DNA from: Doris montereyensis | Lineage: Eukaryota > Mollusca > Gastropoda > Nudibranchia > Dorididae | Assembly (NCBI GenBank): GCA_037039925.1 | Contig: JAXRKP010001077.1 | Location: 82,501-146,500 of the forward strand | Length of the DNA: 64,000 bases | Direction: 5' to 3' | Part shown: positions 12,043-53,800 of the stretch, piece by piece | Position numbering within the stretch: the first letter of the stretch is position 1 | How the letters are laid out: every line of letters starts with the position of its first letter | Program-made: the position numbers and the translations under genes | Notes under the pieces: generated by a model | What the model was told of the DNA's origin: nothing | Database searches by the model: none | What the model saw: only the letters and a program-made list of their open reading frames with translations

Positions 12043-13044
12043 GAGGGGTGGGGGGGGGGTTGTGTTCTCTGAATTTCATTTTTGCCGAAAATGGGACATA
12101 TCTAGTCTATCATAATAGTGGATAGAGCAGGTCATTCCCATCATAATGATATCATAAAAGAAGCTCAGTATCGATTCTTTGAATTTATAGGAAGTTTTTA
12201 GAAACGATACAGGCCTATCTTTCAACATAGCTATTATACAATAAAAGCCAGAAATATTATGTAAAGTATGGCAAGTTGGTACTCATTTTGATCTAATATG
12301 AATATTCCTTTAGATTGTCGGGAAAATATGGAACATATTCCCGCACCTATTATCAAAAGGCACCATCTCAAAATGAGTAAAAGGTGCTGGTGCACTTGAA
12401 ACAGTGTCAATAAGAAGTAGTTGAGAGCCTCTCAAGGTTTTATGATGTTTCAAAGTATTATCCTACTCTTTTTTAGGTTTATAGGAGAAAAATGTATTCA
12501 AATAACAGAAAATAAGATAAAAATATGATTTTCTCAAAATGTCCTTTTTGTTCATTATTTTCTATCTACTTTTTTATTTCTCAACGTATCTTCATGAAAT
12601 TTGATACGCATGATGAGTGGAAGAAAACAAAGAAATGGTCAGATGTTTTTTTTTATATGTATTATAGTTTTGGAAAAATTGAATTTTTTGTACAATATTT
12701 TTGTATATTTTTGGTTCTCATATGCTATTTTCAAAAATTCATGAAATCAAAACTTACAAATGAAACAAAAATCCGATCTGATCAAATTTAGATATGGTAT
12801 CAAATAAGGTGTGTGCCAAGTTTGAAACAAATTTGTTGAAAAATGAAAAAGCCTATCAATATTAAACTTGGTGAAATTTGGGAGCAAAATCCAAGATGAC
12901 CAATGTTTCCATGGCAACCGGAAGCATCAGGAAAAAACAGCAACAAATTTCAACTCAATACACCATGCCCATTATACCTATACATAAATTAAATTGATGG
13001 GAACAAACGGGAAAATTTTCACTCCAGGACCCCCCCCCCCCCCC
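12043..13044. mobile_element. G-rich-ended inverted-repeat element, copy A
   Basis: The left end is CTTAG followed by GAGGGGTGGGGGGGGGG; the right end is TCCAGGACC followed by a C run and CTAAA. The body resembles the element at 47828-48821 (shared strings near 12250-12330 and 12520-12560, such as GATTTTCTC and CTACTTTTTTATTT). It carries no coding capacity. Its ends are degenerate versions of the TTAA-flanked ends of copies B and C. Confidence 0.6.
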
Positions 13045-13059
13045 TAAATTTGGGTCAAA

Positions 13060-14422
13060 TGACATAAACAACATCAACACACAAAGACATCATTGCGTTG
13101 GAGTCAATCAAGAAGACTGGAGATCCTTCCCCATCACAGGAGCTTTATTTACAAGTAAATAAGAATTTTTTAAATATCAATATTAGCAATGTCTTATAAT
13201 CACACGGTAGTTTTTGCAATAAGACAAAAAATTGCTCTATCAAATAACACTGTATCAGTCCATGTGACCACCCCTCCACGAGGAAGAAAAAGGTGTAAAG
13301 TGTAAAGTGTAAAGTGGTGAAAAAGATGTAGAGATTACCTGAAATGAAATAGTGAGGCTCCAGTTTTTATGGGTCTTTTAAAATACCATAACATATCTAT
13401 CTTCCAAAAAATAGACGGATACGAATTGCATATTTCACTATAAGATATTCGATGTGAAATTCTTCCTAAAAAAGATAATTCATGACTGACTGTATTAACA
13501 AAAACTACAACAAATAAAGACATTTGATGAATGTCACTGGAGATTTTGAAAATAGCATTGATATATTATATGTACACATAATATGGTCGAGTGAAAAAAG
13601 GAATTCTTCTTTCCTATTCACAAAAACAAAAATAAAATAACAAGTTTAACGTGTAATTTACATGGGTTCAGTTGATTTATATCTCCTTAAAAATACCAAC
13701 TTGTCTCCCAAGTGTACACAACACATTCTTTTAGATGATGAACCTCAAGCTTCCCATTGAATTCACATACACCCCTAAGACAGAATTCTTTTTGACAGAC
13801 ACGCTGCTAAAATCCATTGTATTTAATCCTTCAATGATACAACTACCATGGTCAGGTTTTTGTAAAAATATCTCTTATGGATAACAATACAAAATAAACA
13901 TGTGTTGATTCTATTTACTGCCCAAGCTATTAAGTTGTGTCAGTTCTCTCCATGAGGGCAAATATTTTTAACTCTGAAGAACCACCATTCCCTGATCTTC
14001 TGCAAAGTGCTTAATAAAAAACCCTTGACCAAATTGATCAGTGTTGTGTGATAGACTGATTGACACAAGTATTGTTCTACCTCCACTTTGAAGAAAGAGG
14101 AATTAAAATAATGTGATGCTGATTTCTGATTTGACTTGCATGGACAAATATTTCAGTGCTCTCATTTTTCATATTTAAAAAAGATATACATTTGATATGT
14201 ACTCAAAAGATATTTAAGGTCAGTTTCACGATGTTATCAATGTTAAATAATTTAAAAACATAATTTAATGTCTCTAAACTCTCGTGAAAATTTAGAGATG
14301 TGTTGTCTTGGAATAAATCTAAAACAGTCATTCTTAATATTGACATTTCCTGACTCAACTCAGTAAAAAAAAAAATGAAAGGGACATTGTTGAAAATATC
14401 TAATTCTGTGGCTTTTCTCTGT
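13060..14422. other. Downstream / 3' UTR region of the EFHC1-type gene
   Basis: No second gene was recognised. A plus-strand TTTATT at 13144-13149 gives an AATAAA on the minus strand and could be a polyadenylation signal. The 14003-14150 block is repeated at 7300-7440. The transcript end cannot be fixed from sequence alone. Confidence 0.4.
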
Positions 14423-27081
<12,659 letters not shown>

Positions 27082-29244
27082 GATAACTATCGGCCTTCTC
27101 TCACTATCACTTCAGCTCCGACCAAGTTTGTTTTGGTAGTACGGGAAGACTCGTGTACATAGTTGCTATGCGTTGCTAAGTTAACTGTTCTCGTAGAATC
27201 TCGAAGTAAAAAAGAACCATTCTTATTTAAAATCTATTTATAATAAAATATTTTCAAAATGTATTCTATGTATTTTCCAATATATTGCATATATATTAAA
27301 ATTTTTTATGGGGGTCGAATATATTTCTTTTCTTTGAGGTGGATTGGATCAGTTATTCTACTTTGTTTTTTTTTCTCCACTTTCGCCTTCAGTCCTTTGA
27401 ACTTCCGGTTTTGGGCAGTGATCTCATTCAGTGATTCAATCCAAACATGATGATAAGCTACAGACCGAGACCGAGATCTAAAGTGAAAACAATGCAACGT
27501 TGTCTCTGAACTTGATGTTAATGCCTCGACTACACAGTTGAAAGTGTTCAACGTAGACGTACGGAATGTCAACAGAGGAGGTTGGAATATTCAATCACAA
27601 TTCACAGTATCATGTCATATATAATATATTAAAATTAAATTGAAGCAATGTATCCTAAAGTAGAGCTAGATCTAGCTATATGTAGATCTAGATCTTTAAG
27701 CTTTATAATAGCTCTAGTCAAGTCTATTTAGAATCTATATCTAGATCTATGTATATGATTAATGTGTATATCTACATTAGGCTACAATAAAATAAACATT
27801 TATTTTTTGGAAGGATTTTCATGGTGGACCATAGTCTGGCACGCGCAAGGAGCATGGAAGTTTTTGTTTATTTCATATTTTTGGAGTGAGATAACAAAAT
27901 TGGGGCTTGTTTTTTATGGGGAATTAAAGAGAAGGGGAAGAATGAAGATTTTTTTGAGAGGTTGCATTCAGTTGCAGCAGTCTTTCATGACAGAATACAA
28001 ACGGGACAAAGTGGGAGACAGACAGCTGATTGCGACAAGGGACTGAGACATCACAGAGTATGTCTTATAAATTGAATTGACATAATATGCATAGATGCTG
28101 CATAATAACAGATTTAGTTTTCAGTGAAGTTCCTTTGACAATCCCTAAAAGCTGAACTCCCCTTTCGCTCCATTCAACCCAAAGCTAGGTCCCTCCTATG
28201 GATTTCATGATATCTTCTAAAGAGGGTTTGAGTTGCGTTATGACAGTCAAGTTCAATTATTACTGAATTCCGCTCACCAATGAAAATTATAACATGGCGT
28301 GCCCGACTAAACATATTCGGCACTCTTTAAGAATTGATGTCCCGTTTGTTTACTTATTATGTATTCCGGAAGTGAACTTCTGGCTAGATGGCTTAAAATT
28401 TGTTTAAGCAAATGGTATTAATTCAAGAAAAGCGACGGCCCTAAATAAAGGGCGTGTTGCCGTCCGTCCGGGAAACGCGCAGGCCCTATATTTAGGGCTG
28501 CCGTCATTGGCACGGGAAGAGCGCAGGCTCTATGTTTAGGGCTAGACACCTAGGCTTCTTGAATGGAAAGTTCCACTTTCCTCACATGGTTTATGACGTA
28601 GTTTGACCCATGAGTTCATAGTTAAATAACAGCCAATGAGATTACAATTTATTATAAGCTCGTGGTTTTTCCGATAGCCTTGTTATCATTCGTCAAAGTG
28701 ACGCTTTCCCATTCAACACACTTCGAGCAAGCCTAAGTTGATTACACGGCTATCGCTGCTATTGTTTAGTCCTTAGTTTAAGTTTTTCGTGTTGCAGTAA
28801 CATCTCATGAATTCCTTGTTCTTTCAACTTATAGAAAATGCATGTTTTATAGGTCTTTTCTCATCTGTTAACATAAACTCATTGTTCAAACTAAGTCTAA
28901 ATTCTAGCTTCACCCGTTGCACACAATTGTTTTTTTCATGCAAATGGCTGGGGCAACCCCTCACTGTAAGGTCACTTCCGGTAACACCGCAAGCTCTACT
29001 TGGGTTAAGATTATTTTTTAATAGTTAAGAAAAATTTTCACCATTATACCATTTTCTCTTATTCCGATGCTCTTCATTATGAATCAAGCTGACATTTAGA
29101 ATATGCATTGTGGTGATTTAGATGATTTTCAGCTCGCATTTCAAAGAGTAATTTAGTTTTTTATCATTCCATGTATTTTCATAAAGTTCTGGTTGTTGAA
29201 TATATTACTGATCAGTATATATTTTGCTTCTTTGTCCATTATAG
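27082..29244. promoter_or_regulatory. Head-to-head intergenic region
   Basis: It separates the EFHC1 start codon from the first placed gamma-syntrophin coding exon. Both 5' UTRs, the missing first syntrophin exon and probably both promoters should lie here. No TATA box or initiator could be assigned with confidence. A G+C-rich patch at 28435-28560 holds short hairpins. Confidence 0.5.
28435..28556. repeat. G+C-rich short tandem repeat with hairpin cores
   Basis: Three related cores occur in order: GGCCCTAAATAAAGGGC, GGCCCTATATTTAGGGCT and GGCTCTATGTTTAGGGCT. The last two are preceded by GCCGTC and GGGAAACGCGCA or GGGAAGAGCGCA, making two units of about 50 bases. The middle core is a near-perfect stem with a four-base loop. 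Confidence 0.65.
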
Positions 29245-44074
<14,830 letters not shown>

Positions 44075-44499
44075 ATCAAACTGCAAAGGTGACATTTTCA
44101 ATTAATCAGCCAAACTATCTTCTGTTGATCCAACATTTCTGGCAAACCAGTAAATCAAACTGCAAAGGTGACCTTTTCAATTAATCAGCCAAACTATCTT
44201 CTGTTGATCCAACATATCTGGCAAACCAGCAAATCAAACTGCAAAGGCGACATTTTCAATTAATCAGCCAAACTATCTTCTGTTGATCCAACATTTCTGG
44301 CAAACCAGCAAATCAAACTGCAAAGGCGACATTTTCAATTCATCAGCCAAACTATCTTCTGTTGATCCAACATTTCTGGCAAACCAGCAAATCAAACTGC
44401 AAAGGCGACATTTTCAATTAATCAGCCAAACTATCTTCTGTTGAACCAACATTTCTGGCAAACCAGCAAATCAAACTGCAAAGGTGACATTTTCAATTC

Positions 44500-46460
44500 G
44501 GTATGGTTATTTTACATTCTCACTTGTGGGTGCAAGGAGCATACTACAAGACTGATGGCTGCTCTGATATTTTACCAGACACATATGTTCATGACAATTT
44601 CTTATTCTCCATTTGATAATAACTTTTAAACACTGTAGGGAACTTAACAAATATTATTTTTCAGTCAATTTAGTAATCTCTTGACTTTATTGTTTTGGTC
44701 TACTTATTTTAAAACATGAAATAATGTTTGGCCAAAGAATCCTCCAAAAGATGTTAATTTAAAAGAAGTAAGTGTGTATTTCAGTTTTAGACTGACTTCT
44801 CTTGTTGTTGGATCTTTTTTTTTTTTTTTTTAAAGATCATTTTTCTGGTGCAGTTACAGTTTGTTTATTCTTTCCTTTTTCATATATCAACTGAGGTGAC
44901 AACTGAATTATACCTGTTCATATCTACTTATTTGAAGGTGTTCCTTGTTTTAAAGTCATGTTGCTTATGCCCTGTTTTTCTAATGAATTGTAGAAAGCAA
45001 ATGCAGATAATTAGCTGTGTGTAACTTTAAGTTTTTAAGGGTTTGTTTTTTTCTTTATGTAAAAATGTTTTCTGTTCATTTGTCAAATTTGTCAAATTTC
45101 TTGACATTATCTCATTTATGGTTGCCATGACAAGAAAGGAGTTGCAATCTCTCACCAAGACATGTGTTCAAGTTCAAAACATCAAAGAGTTTCATTGCTC
45201 CTGTGTTTTTATTATTGGTTTTCAAGACTTGGGTTGAGTTTACCCAAAATTAAATTGGATTTCTTCCCTTCCTTTAAACCAGATACCCCTGTTGTTTTTT
45301 TTTTAGTTAATTGTTCTAATTTTTCATATGTCTGCAAATTATTTGTTTGATCTGTAAATCTCATTTAAATGGTATCTGTTGTGCTATCATACGCTCTATG
45401 TAAAATCTTTGTTTCTTTCAGGGGATAAACCACTGTGTAAATAATGTAAGGAAAATACAAAGTGCAATACTATTTGACACCCCAGTTTGTTTTGTACTTA
45501 CCGATAAATTTTGTAGGCTCTTGTGTTGTCTGTGATCCTTATGTGAAGTTTAAAGACGTTAAAAGATAAAGATAATTTTGTTGGATTGTCAGCCTCAAAT
45601 TTCTTCTATGTCAAAGAACATAGAAAAGAAAACCGAAGCATATTTATAGCCATCTCTTTGTTTGACATTGATCCATGATTTCAATCATGTGTACACACAT
45701 ATACAATCACTCACTAAACATGGTTATATGTTTAAACATAATCACCACATTGTGTAGACATTTATAAATAATCCTTACGCTTGAATACTAAAATACTCAA
45801 TATTTTCCTCATATCTGAAAATCTCCCATCTGAGTCCGACATCAAATCAAAATGGAAGCATTCTTATCTATTGTTGTTATTTTTGTGTTTGGGCCGCCAG
45901 TACTTACTGCCCATTTGGCATTGTTATGAATTTTATGTCTGTCAGTGTAAGAACGTCTTCTGTCTATTTATCTCTTTATATCTCTTAACGGATGTTATTG
46001 AAAAAAAAATGCTTGTTACACTTTGAAAAGTGATTGTGATTATACCATACATATATATATATTATATATACTTCTTGACTTGTTATCATTGATCCATGAT
46101 AACATATGCAAATGAACGTGATCACTTGTATTATTATGATTATATGGTTATACATCGGTACATGTACATTATACACATTTATACATAGGCTCATGTTCAT
46201 GAGAGTTATACTGATGTGATAGACCTCTTTAATACCTATTAACTTGGTATGTTTGTACACCACACTCATTCTGGGGTAACATAATGATATTTTTTATATA
46301 TTTATCTCATTGTTCAATTTTCAACATGTAATATTTTCATGTCTGAAGCTTTTCTAGAAAAATTGAAGCGAAAACATGGAAGGTACTTGAGTATCTAACT
46401 TTTCTAAAGGGCAGAGAAAGAAATCGTTTGCTTCAAATAGGCTTTTTTGATTATTATAGA
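44500..46460. other. Downstream of gamma-syntrophin
   Basis: Probable 3' UTR then intergenic DNA; AT-rich. No AATAAA could be assigned as the transcript end. Nothing else recognised. Confidence 0.45.
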
Positions 46461-46464
46461 AGTA

Positions 46465-46748
46465 AAGTTCCTTCAAAGCCCCTTGTGGCCGGTAGAGCCG
46501 TTGAGCTTATCCCATAGCGTGAAGTGGAACAGGTGGTAATAACCCTGGACAGGACAGTGGTCTGGACGCATGTTTTTGCTCCTAAGCTAGCGTTTGTACC
46601 CATTTGCACCTGAATCGAGGGGAGAAGAAACTGCATATTAAGTATCTTTCCCAAGGAACGCAATGTCGGACCTAGCTTTGCTAGAATTCAAACCTGGAAC
46701 CTAATGATCCCAAGTCTGGCAGCCTAACCACTCGGCCATCGATGGCAT
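46465..46748 (-). mobile_element. tRNA-like dispersed repeat (SINE), copy 2
   Basis: Partner of the 10.1-kb copy: shared CTTTCCCAAGGAAC, CGGACCTAGCTTTGCTA, and an end reading TAACCACTCGGCCATCGATG. Confidence 0.78.
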
Positions 46749-46749
46749 A

Positions 46750-47823
46750 ATCATGTAAATTTGAATTCTTGAATGTTGAGGTAATTTTGAATCTGAATTT
46801 TTTACATCCTTTTTGATATTAATGATATATTGTTGTTTTATAACAAACTTTTTTATTCCCTCTTTACATCTGGGGTCCTACTTTAGAAGATGCCATTGTA
46901 CATTTGTTTTCGGTGTCACCTCTAAAAATAGTTCGTTTAACAGCAGTTTACAAAAACAAGCCCAGAATGTTGAGAGAAATTTATATTTGTGGCATAATGG
47001 TCTCTCCTTGTATGTTCTTCTAAGGTGAAAGAAAATCGTACATTCACATAATAGGATGTTTCAGGCAGAGGAGAGCTTCACAACCCACACTCCATTGGAC
47101 TTAAAATGTAGATTGAATTGAATCACAAATCGCATTGATATGGAATTTTCTGTTTTATTTTGTCCGGTTCTTGACTCCTATCATCTTTTGATCTGCTACT
47201 TATTGAATTGTGATATTACCTTAAATAATACTTTTTAGATAACTTTTATCGGCCATTCATATTTCTGTATTATTGAGTTTTAGTTGGCTTTCTTAGATGT
47301 TTTGTTGATTTTGTTCTTTGGAGGACAGATTTCAAACTGGTTAAGTTGTGTATTGTTCATATCATTTCTCATTACCTGTAGTATTCAACAGATGAAAATT
47401 AGAAAGATTATGCAGAATGCAATCAAGAAGAACAGAAAAATAAGTTGGGGGGCTAAAGCAAAAGTACAAGACAAGACTGCAAAACTTTGGGTTGGGCAGG
47501 AGATTCTCCTGTGAGCTGATTAAGTAAAATTTTCCACTCCTGTCTTGTCATTTTCTTTGGCCGTTTTCATCTACTGGACTGATATTAGTTTTCATATGTG
47601 CTATTCAGACTTGACATTGACATCTTTTGTGATCACAAGACATGATGCTGGCCTTGCTAACCAGTGGCTTTATGTCTGAATTATTGCACGTATGTGGAGT
47701 GATAATTCGAAATTTAGTTTTACATTTCAAGTGATCTCTGAGGGTTTAGATTGCTTTAACTGACACCTCATCTAGTGGGAGAAGATGAAAAACTCTGAGG
47801 TTTTTTGATACAAATGACACTCA
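46750..47823. other. Intergenic, no gene recognised
   Basis: A lysine-rich open segment at 47390-47514 follows a possible acceptor (CCTGTAG) and ends at a TGA. It has no recognised domain and could be chance. Confidence 0.4.
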
Positions 47824-47827
47824 TTAA

Positions 47828-48821
47828 GGGGGAGGGGGGTCCCGAGGAAGGCATTTCTACCCCAGATCGGACAAATCTCATTGGATGGAGCAGTTAATTC
47901 CCTTCACATTGATACCATAACAAAGGCTCAGTGTCGGTTCTTTCATTTTATATGATTTTTTTAGAAATAATACCAGTAACCTTCAACAGGAGATGTTGTC
48001 TAAAGTAATACAAGTTGATACTCATTTTAATCACCTCAAAGTACTCTACCCAAAACATGTGATTTTGAAGAATTATTGTCAGTATTAGCCAAGAGCGGCC
48101 GAATATTATGGAAGCATTCCGCACACCTGTTATAAGAAAAATGCCATCCCGACATGAGTATAACGGATCTGGAGCAGTTGAAATATGGTGGACACGAAGT
48201 ATTTGATAGCCTCTCAAGATTGAATGGTGTTTCAAAATATTATAATAGCCTTTTATAGTATAGGTTAATATGCGAAAAAAACATTCAAATAATGGAAAAC
48301 ATTGTTAAAAATGCGATTTTCTCCAAATGTTACTTTTTGACAGTGATATGCAATCTACTTTTTTATTTATTGTCCGATTGCCCCCAAATTTGGTGTATAA
48401 CATCTATAACGCAAAACAAAGTTCCACCCAGTGGCAATTTTTGATACTTCTTCAAAATTTTGCAAAAGGGATTTTTTTGTGATTAAATTTGCCAGAAATT
48501 GGAAAGGTTGCTAAATGCATTTTCAAAAAATTCATGAAATAAAAGCTGTTCATTTTGTTAAAAAAAGCTACTGTTGCGGCTAGATATTGAACTGAATAAC
48601 GTTTATGCTAAGTTATAGCCAAGTTTGTTCATAACTGAACAAGTCTTTTGAAATGAAGTTGTAGGTATTTTTGCTATGAAAATCCCATGGCAACCGTAAT
48701 ATGAGAACAAAAATATTTGTTTAAAATTCAGCTAATTTAGACATGTCGAGTACAATGGTAGTGGTTAAAATTGTCTATATCAAATAATAATGAAAAACAT
48801 GTTCAGGACCCGTCCTCTCCC
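47828..48821. mobile_element. TTAA-flanked inverted-repeat element, copy C
   Basis: It is flanked by TTAA at 47824-47827 and 48822-48825. The left end is GGGGGAGGGGGGTCCCGAGG; the right end read inward is GGGAGAGGACGGGTCCTGAA. The body resembles copy A at 12.0-13.0 kb. Non-coding. Confidence 0.65.
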
Positions 48822-48829
48822 TTAAAGAT

Positions 48830-50680
48830 CCCATGGTAGTTTATAGAGCCATTTCATCAAAGTTGAGGAATGTGGAATTTGTTCTCAAGACCCTTGCAAA
48901 TAATGAATCTGTAGGAAAAAATAAACATTCAAAGCCGTTCCATCTGAAATGAGTGATGGGGTTTTAAGTTGGGAATCATTTTGCCATATCTCTATTCTGT
49001 GCCCTTTTAATGTGACCACATTCAGGCTGTTAACCAAGTCGTTAAAATTTGTGATCCTTCATTGAAACTGACTGACATCACTCTATTTTGAAAGAGAACA
49101 AAGCCATTGGTATGGAAGGTAGCTTTGTCAGGGACAGCAATCTTGTACAATATGAACTCTGATCATCTTTAATTCAATTGATTGGTGCTCTTGATGTCAG
49201 CTTTAATGTTTGTGGTGACAGGTTGTCAAGGAATTTGAAAGAGGATTCAGTCTGTGTAGTAGGCATTTTTCTCTCCATTTATTCACGTACTGGCAGACAA
49301 GCCTGGATAAGCTTTTGCTATTTATTATTATTATTGTGAAGTTTTCTTATATATTCGATGATTGCGTTGCCTGAATTTCCAATACAAATATTTATGAAAG
49401 GAATGTGAAAGCAAAATTGAGCAATGGTTTAAACTTGTCATTTGTACTCAGTACTGTTTCTGTGAAATGTTTCTGAGGGCTTTCAAATTTAGGGTTATTT
49501 GTAATGATGAATCCATGTTTTTGTAAAAGAAAGACAGCATTATCTGGGGGCCTAGATTGTCAAAGGAATTAAGCCACAAGCTCTTTTATGTTGCAACATT
49601 CTTTCATAGTTTGTCAGTTCAGAATGATATTGTCCGAATTTTGACTATTTTGGAGTTTAAATCATTATCAGATTCACAGTTGACAATTGAAGGGGTCATC
49701 TCAAAAGTGTGCCTAAGTCACAATTACGTCATTTAGAGAAAAATGTCAAAAACCATTGTCTTTGGCACTCTTGGCTTTGGAAATGGCACTTTTTCTTACT
49801 ATAGATTTTCTTTCTAGCTGAGACCTTTAGTTATTAGTAACCTTTTTTTTCTTAGAATGAGTTTGTGTGTGGTGAGGACAATATGAATCTGAGCCGACAA
49901 ATTGTAGATTTGATACTCTTGATTACGGTCAAGTCAAGTCATTTTGCTCCATCTAGCTTTTAGGAGAACCATAAATTCTTTTTTTTAGATTGCTTTATGA
50001 TGAATTACTCTTTAGATAGAGCAATGTGTATCTATTCAAATTATAATTTTCTTTATAAGATAACGGGATTGGATACTTGAGAAGCCCATTCTAACAAATT
50101 CCTTCTTAAAGCCGTACAATAACAGTTCAGCCCTTTTTATTTTAGTGATGTTAAAGGGAAGCTACTTGCAAAACATGTTAGTATATTTTTTTACGTCAGA
50201 TTGCTGGGCAAAATAATGAAAAATTTTAAGAATGTTAATAATTGTTAAATTTTCATGAGAGAAGGAGATATTTAGAACACTTTTTAATAATAAAGAGAAA
50301 TTAATTATTTTGTATGGATGGCAACCCACAGGATTGAATGATGATAAATCTGCCTACGTATGAAATGTAGACAATCAGGGATTCATGGTTTTTGTGTAAG
50401 ATATTTTTACTGAAATCGTATTGAGGGACTGACCATCTGAAAATTATTATTACTCTTGTGATTTTGACGTAGTTTTGCTTGTACTTGAAGTGTCTCCATG
50501 CTAACAGCTACAGGGAGATGTTTGAGTGTTTGACTATAGTATAGAGTAGAACCACATAAAGCAACACCTTACACCAGCTTAAGGAACAAGCATCAACGAT
50601 TTATTTTGCCTGTGCAGGTATGAGTGAATAGAGCCTGCTGCTTGACAAGCTGGTTTATAGATGAAGGCAAATTTGGCACG
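48830..50680. other. Intergenic, nothing recognised
   Basis: AT-rich. The 49690-49790 stretch matches 39040-39100 in inverse orientation. Confidence 0.45.
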
Positions 50681-50682
50681 AG

Positions 50683-50870
50683 GCACAGTGCTTTCATTTT
50701 GGCAGAAAGTTGAAACTGGTAGGCAAAATGTAGCACAGTGCTTTCATTTTGACAGCAAGTTGAAACTGGTAGACAAAACGTAGCACAGTGCTTTCATTTT
50801 GACAGCAAGTTGAAACTGGTAGACAAAATGTAGCACAGTACTTTCATTTTGGCAGCAAGTTGAAACTGGG
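50683..50870. repeat. 50-bp x 4 tandem repeat
   Basis: Units start at 50683, 50733, 50783 and 50833 with GCACAGTGCTTTCATTTTG, then GCAAGTTGAAACTGGTA. Exact 50-base period. Confidence 0.95.
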
Positions 50871-50879
50871 CAAGATCGA

Positions 50880-53800
50880 AGCGAGAATGTTTTAACAAAG
50901 GTTAAATTTTTCTATGGCTTTGTGGTATCGTGTCTGCTGTGTCAGCAGTGACATTGTTCATTCAAAGAAGTTCAAATGCTGACATGTACTTATTTAAATC
51001 AGCATGTGATGCACATCTAATGATACTTTGATACATTGTATGAATGTGAAGCTTTATGCAATACTCCAACCGCATCTTGTCCAGAAGGAAATGATTTTCT
51101 ACTTTGATATGTATGATATTATGTAGTGGTGTTGAAACTACAGAGGAAAGTTACCTTTTGTCAATTGATTTGTTTTATATCTTTCTTTTCAATGTGTCAG
51201 AATGTTGTTATCCACTGTGCTTGATGGAAATAATGTTGAACGTAGTCAGCTCTACTATTTATTTGGTTTTATTGTGTCTATGTCAATGTCAGATTCTGCT
51301 CCTGTATAGTCTATGCTTGTCTTCCATCACCCTTTGAAATGTTTTTGTGACAGCCGCATTTTTGCCATCGTCTTTGTCACTTTTGTTGACGCTACAGTTT
51401 ATCTCAATGTTGCCGGGGTTTCTTCATACAACGCAACTTTTTTGTAAAGCAGTATTTCAGTCGAGTTTAAATCTTTCCTCCCTTTTCTTCTCTTCATCTT
51501 TCTTGTTTTTCGCTCAAACTCAGATAACGTTTCTTTCTGTAAAAGCCTTGAAGGTTTGTTTTTGATGTTTTTTGTTTTCTTCTGCAAGGATTTTCCAATT
51601 TGTCTCCTTTTAAAACATGGTTTTGATTTGTCAAATCACTATTGTGAAACTGTAAAAAAAAAAAAGAAAGAAGAAAATTGAAAAAGAGAACCCTCTTCTC
51701 TTGATAAAAAAAAAAAAGACGAAATACCCCTTCTACTTCTATAAATTGTAACCCGCATGTCCTCATTTCCAACCCCAAACTCCCCCTCTCCCCTCCCTCT
51801 CCTCCCCTCTCCTCCCCTACAAATAAACCCTAAAAGTTTTTGTTGACGGAGAGAGATGATTTGCTTTAATTATACATACCTAGATGGAGAAGTTCAATTT
51901 AACAGTAGGATCTGATTATGTGACAAGAAAGAATGCTTGAGTTTTCTTGTTGGGTTAAATTAATTCTTTCTTCACATGTTTTCCTTTTGGGAACTATATT
52001 TAACTTTGCTCTTCTGGTTTGACTCAAAATGAGTGAATATCTTACAATAGGTGTTGATGTGACGGGCCAATAGGCTTTTCTTCTTATATTACAATTTTTT
52101 TTTTCCTGAGAGTTCAGAGGTTTGATTTACAGTGCAAGGATAAGTATGCAGAGGGTAAATGAAGAATGTCTCTTGAGTCAGCATTTGTCTAAGGTTCTGG
52201 CATTTGTCTAAGGTTCTGGACTACAAGTGTGTTCATCTTTGTCTCTTTGTTGTTTATTAGTACCCTGTTTTTTAACTTTTACTAGAAATCTTTCATGGCT
52301 TATAATGTACGATAAAGACCACATTAAGTTTTGCCCATGGCTGTTGTAGGACTTGTATTTACAAAAGAAAATGTTTTTACCATTGATATTTTATTTGATG
52401 ACTCTTAGCTTAATGTGTATTGATGCGCTTTTTGAAAAATAGAAAAAAGATGAAAGTAGATCTGACATTTACATTTCAAGGTCAAGGTCGGCAATGAAAT
52501 CTAAATATTTTTACCAATATGAATAAATCAAAAGAGTTACTTATAGTAAAGTGCTTTTGACAAAAGTTGTACAATGACCAGACTCTTATTTGTCTTGCAA
52601 CAAATTTCAGACAAGTGCAATGAAGCTTATTGGAGATTTGAGTTTTATATTTATATTTTAAGAAAGTAAGTTTTAAGAAAAAGCATTTTTTTGGGGGGGG
52701 GGGGGGGGGGGGGGACTCACTTTTCAGGTAAATGTTTTCACTAACCCGAGAGCTGAAACAAGTTCAGAGGCATAACCTGGACTATGTTCACAAACACAAG
52801 ATGAAAACCAATGAAAAAGATGCTCATAATTTAAAAATTCTAATACATTTGATCTAAATGCAACAAACATGATAAAAAAACTGACAGCGCAAACACGATT
52901 TTGCCTGCAAGCCAAAAAGGAAGAGAGAAATTGTTTACATTATTTGCAAACACGGCTTTTACTCACAACCTGTGTTATGGTCTGGCTGATGGCACTTTAG
53001 TGTACTGTACAAGTATATTGTGCATACTGTGCATGGGAGCTTGTTCCCATGGCTTTGATTAGAACTATGTAAATGCACCCCCTTCTCTTGCCATGGAAAA
53101 TTACATTTGGCCAAAAAAGGAAAATGGCATTCTTTTTATATAATGCACCAACATTTCAATGGATCAAAGAGGAGATTGGAAATTTTCAAGAGTGACATTC
53201 CTCTTGTCTGAAACTAGATAGTCACCGTTGACCTTGACCTTAAAGTGTATTAAGTCTCAAATTTTCTTGCTTGCCATGGCATTGTCACACCTTTGGCCAA
53301 TCGTTGCATTCTCTCATCGCACTTAGCCTAAGCAACCATACTCTTTTTAAATCAAAATGTTGTACTCTTGGCATCATAGCATTTCTAGCTTTTTGCTCTT
53401 GTGTCAATGCAAGTTCTTCTATTTTGAAATTTTACATTGTTCCATTTGTGATGAATACTGAAAGAATTAATTTATACTGAGAGAAAAACTGATTTCTGTT
53501 TCAGGAAATTGTATTGTAGTGGCTGGGCTTTTGTTTCACGTTGATCCATAGTATTAACTAATAGTATAATATTATTGGTATCCCTGTTACTTAGTACTAT
53601 TGGGCCATACTTATGTGTTGGCACTTGATGCTTTTTAGCCTAATGGAAGAAAATGAGGACAAAATACGTATGTGCACAGCAGACAATTTGGTACTATTAG
53701 AAATTCCAGCTAATGGTTACTGAAAGTGAAAGCTGTGTTCAAAGTTAGACTTTAGACTGACTAGTGTTTTTTTAAATTAATGATTTTGATTACCCGTTTA

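Noticed and set aside
28950..28985. First syntrophin exon ending at CACT|GTAAGG (MQMAGATPH)
   Set aside because: It ends in phase 1, but exon 2 requires phase 0, and the peptide shows no family similarity.
47390..47514. Lysine-rich open segment after a possible acceptor
   Set aside because: Short, no recognised domain, and the syntrophin chain already has a convincing C-terminus at 44074.
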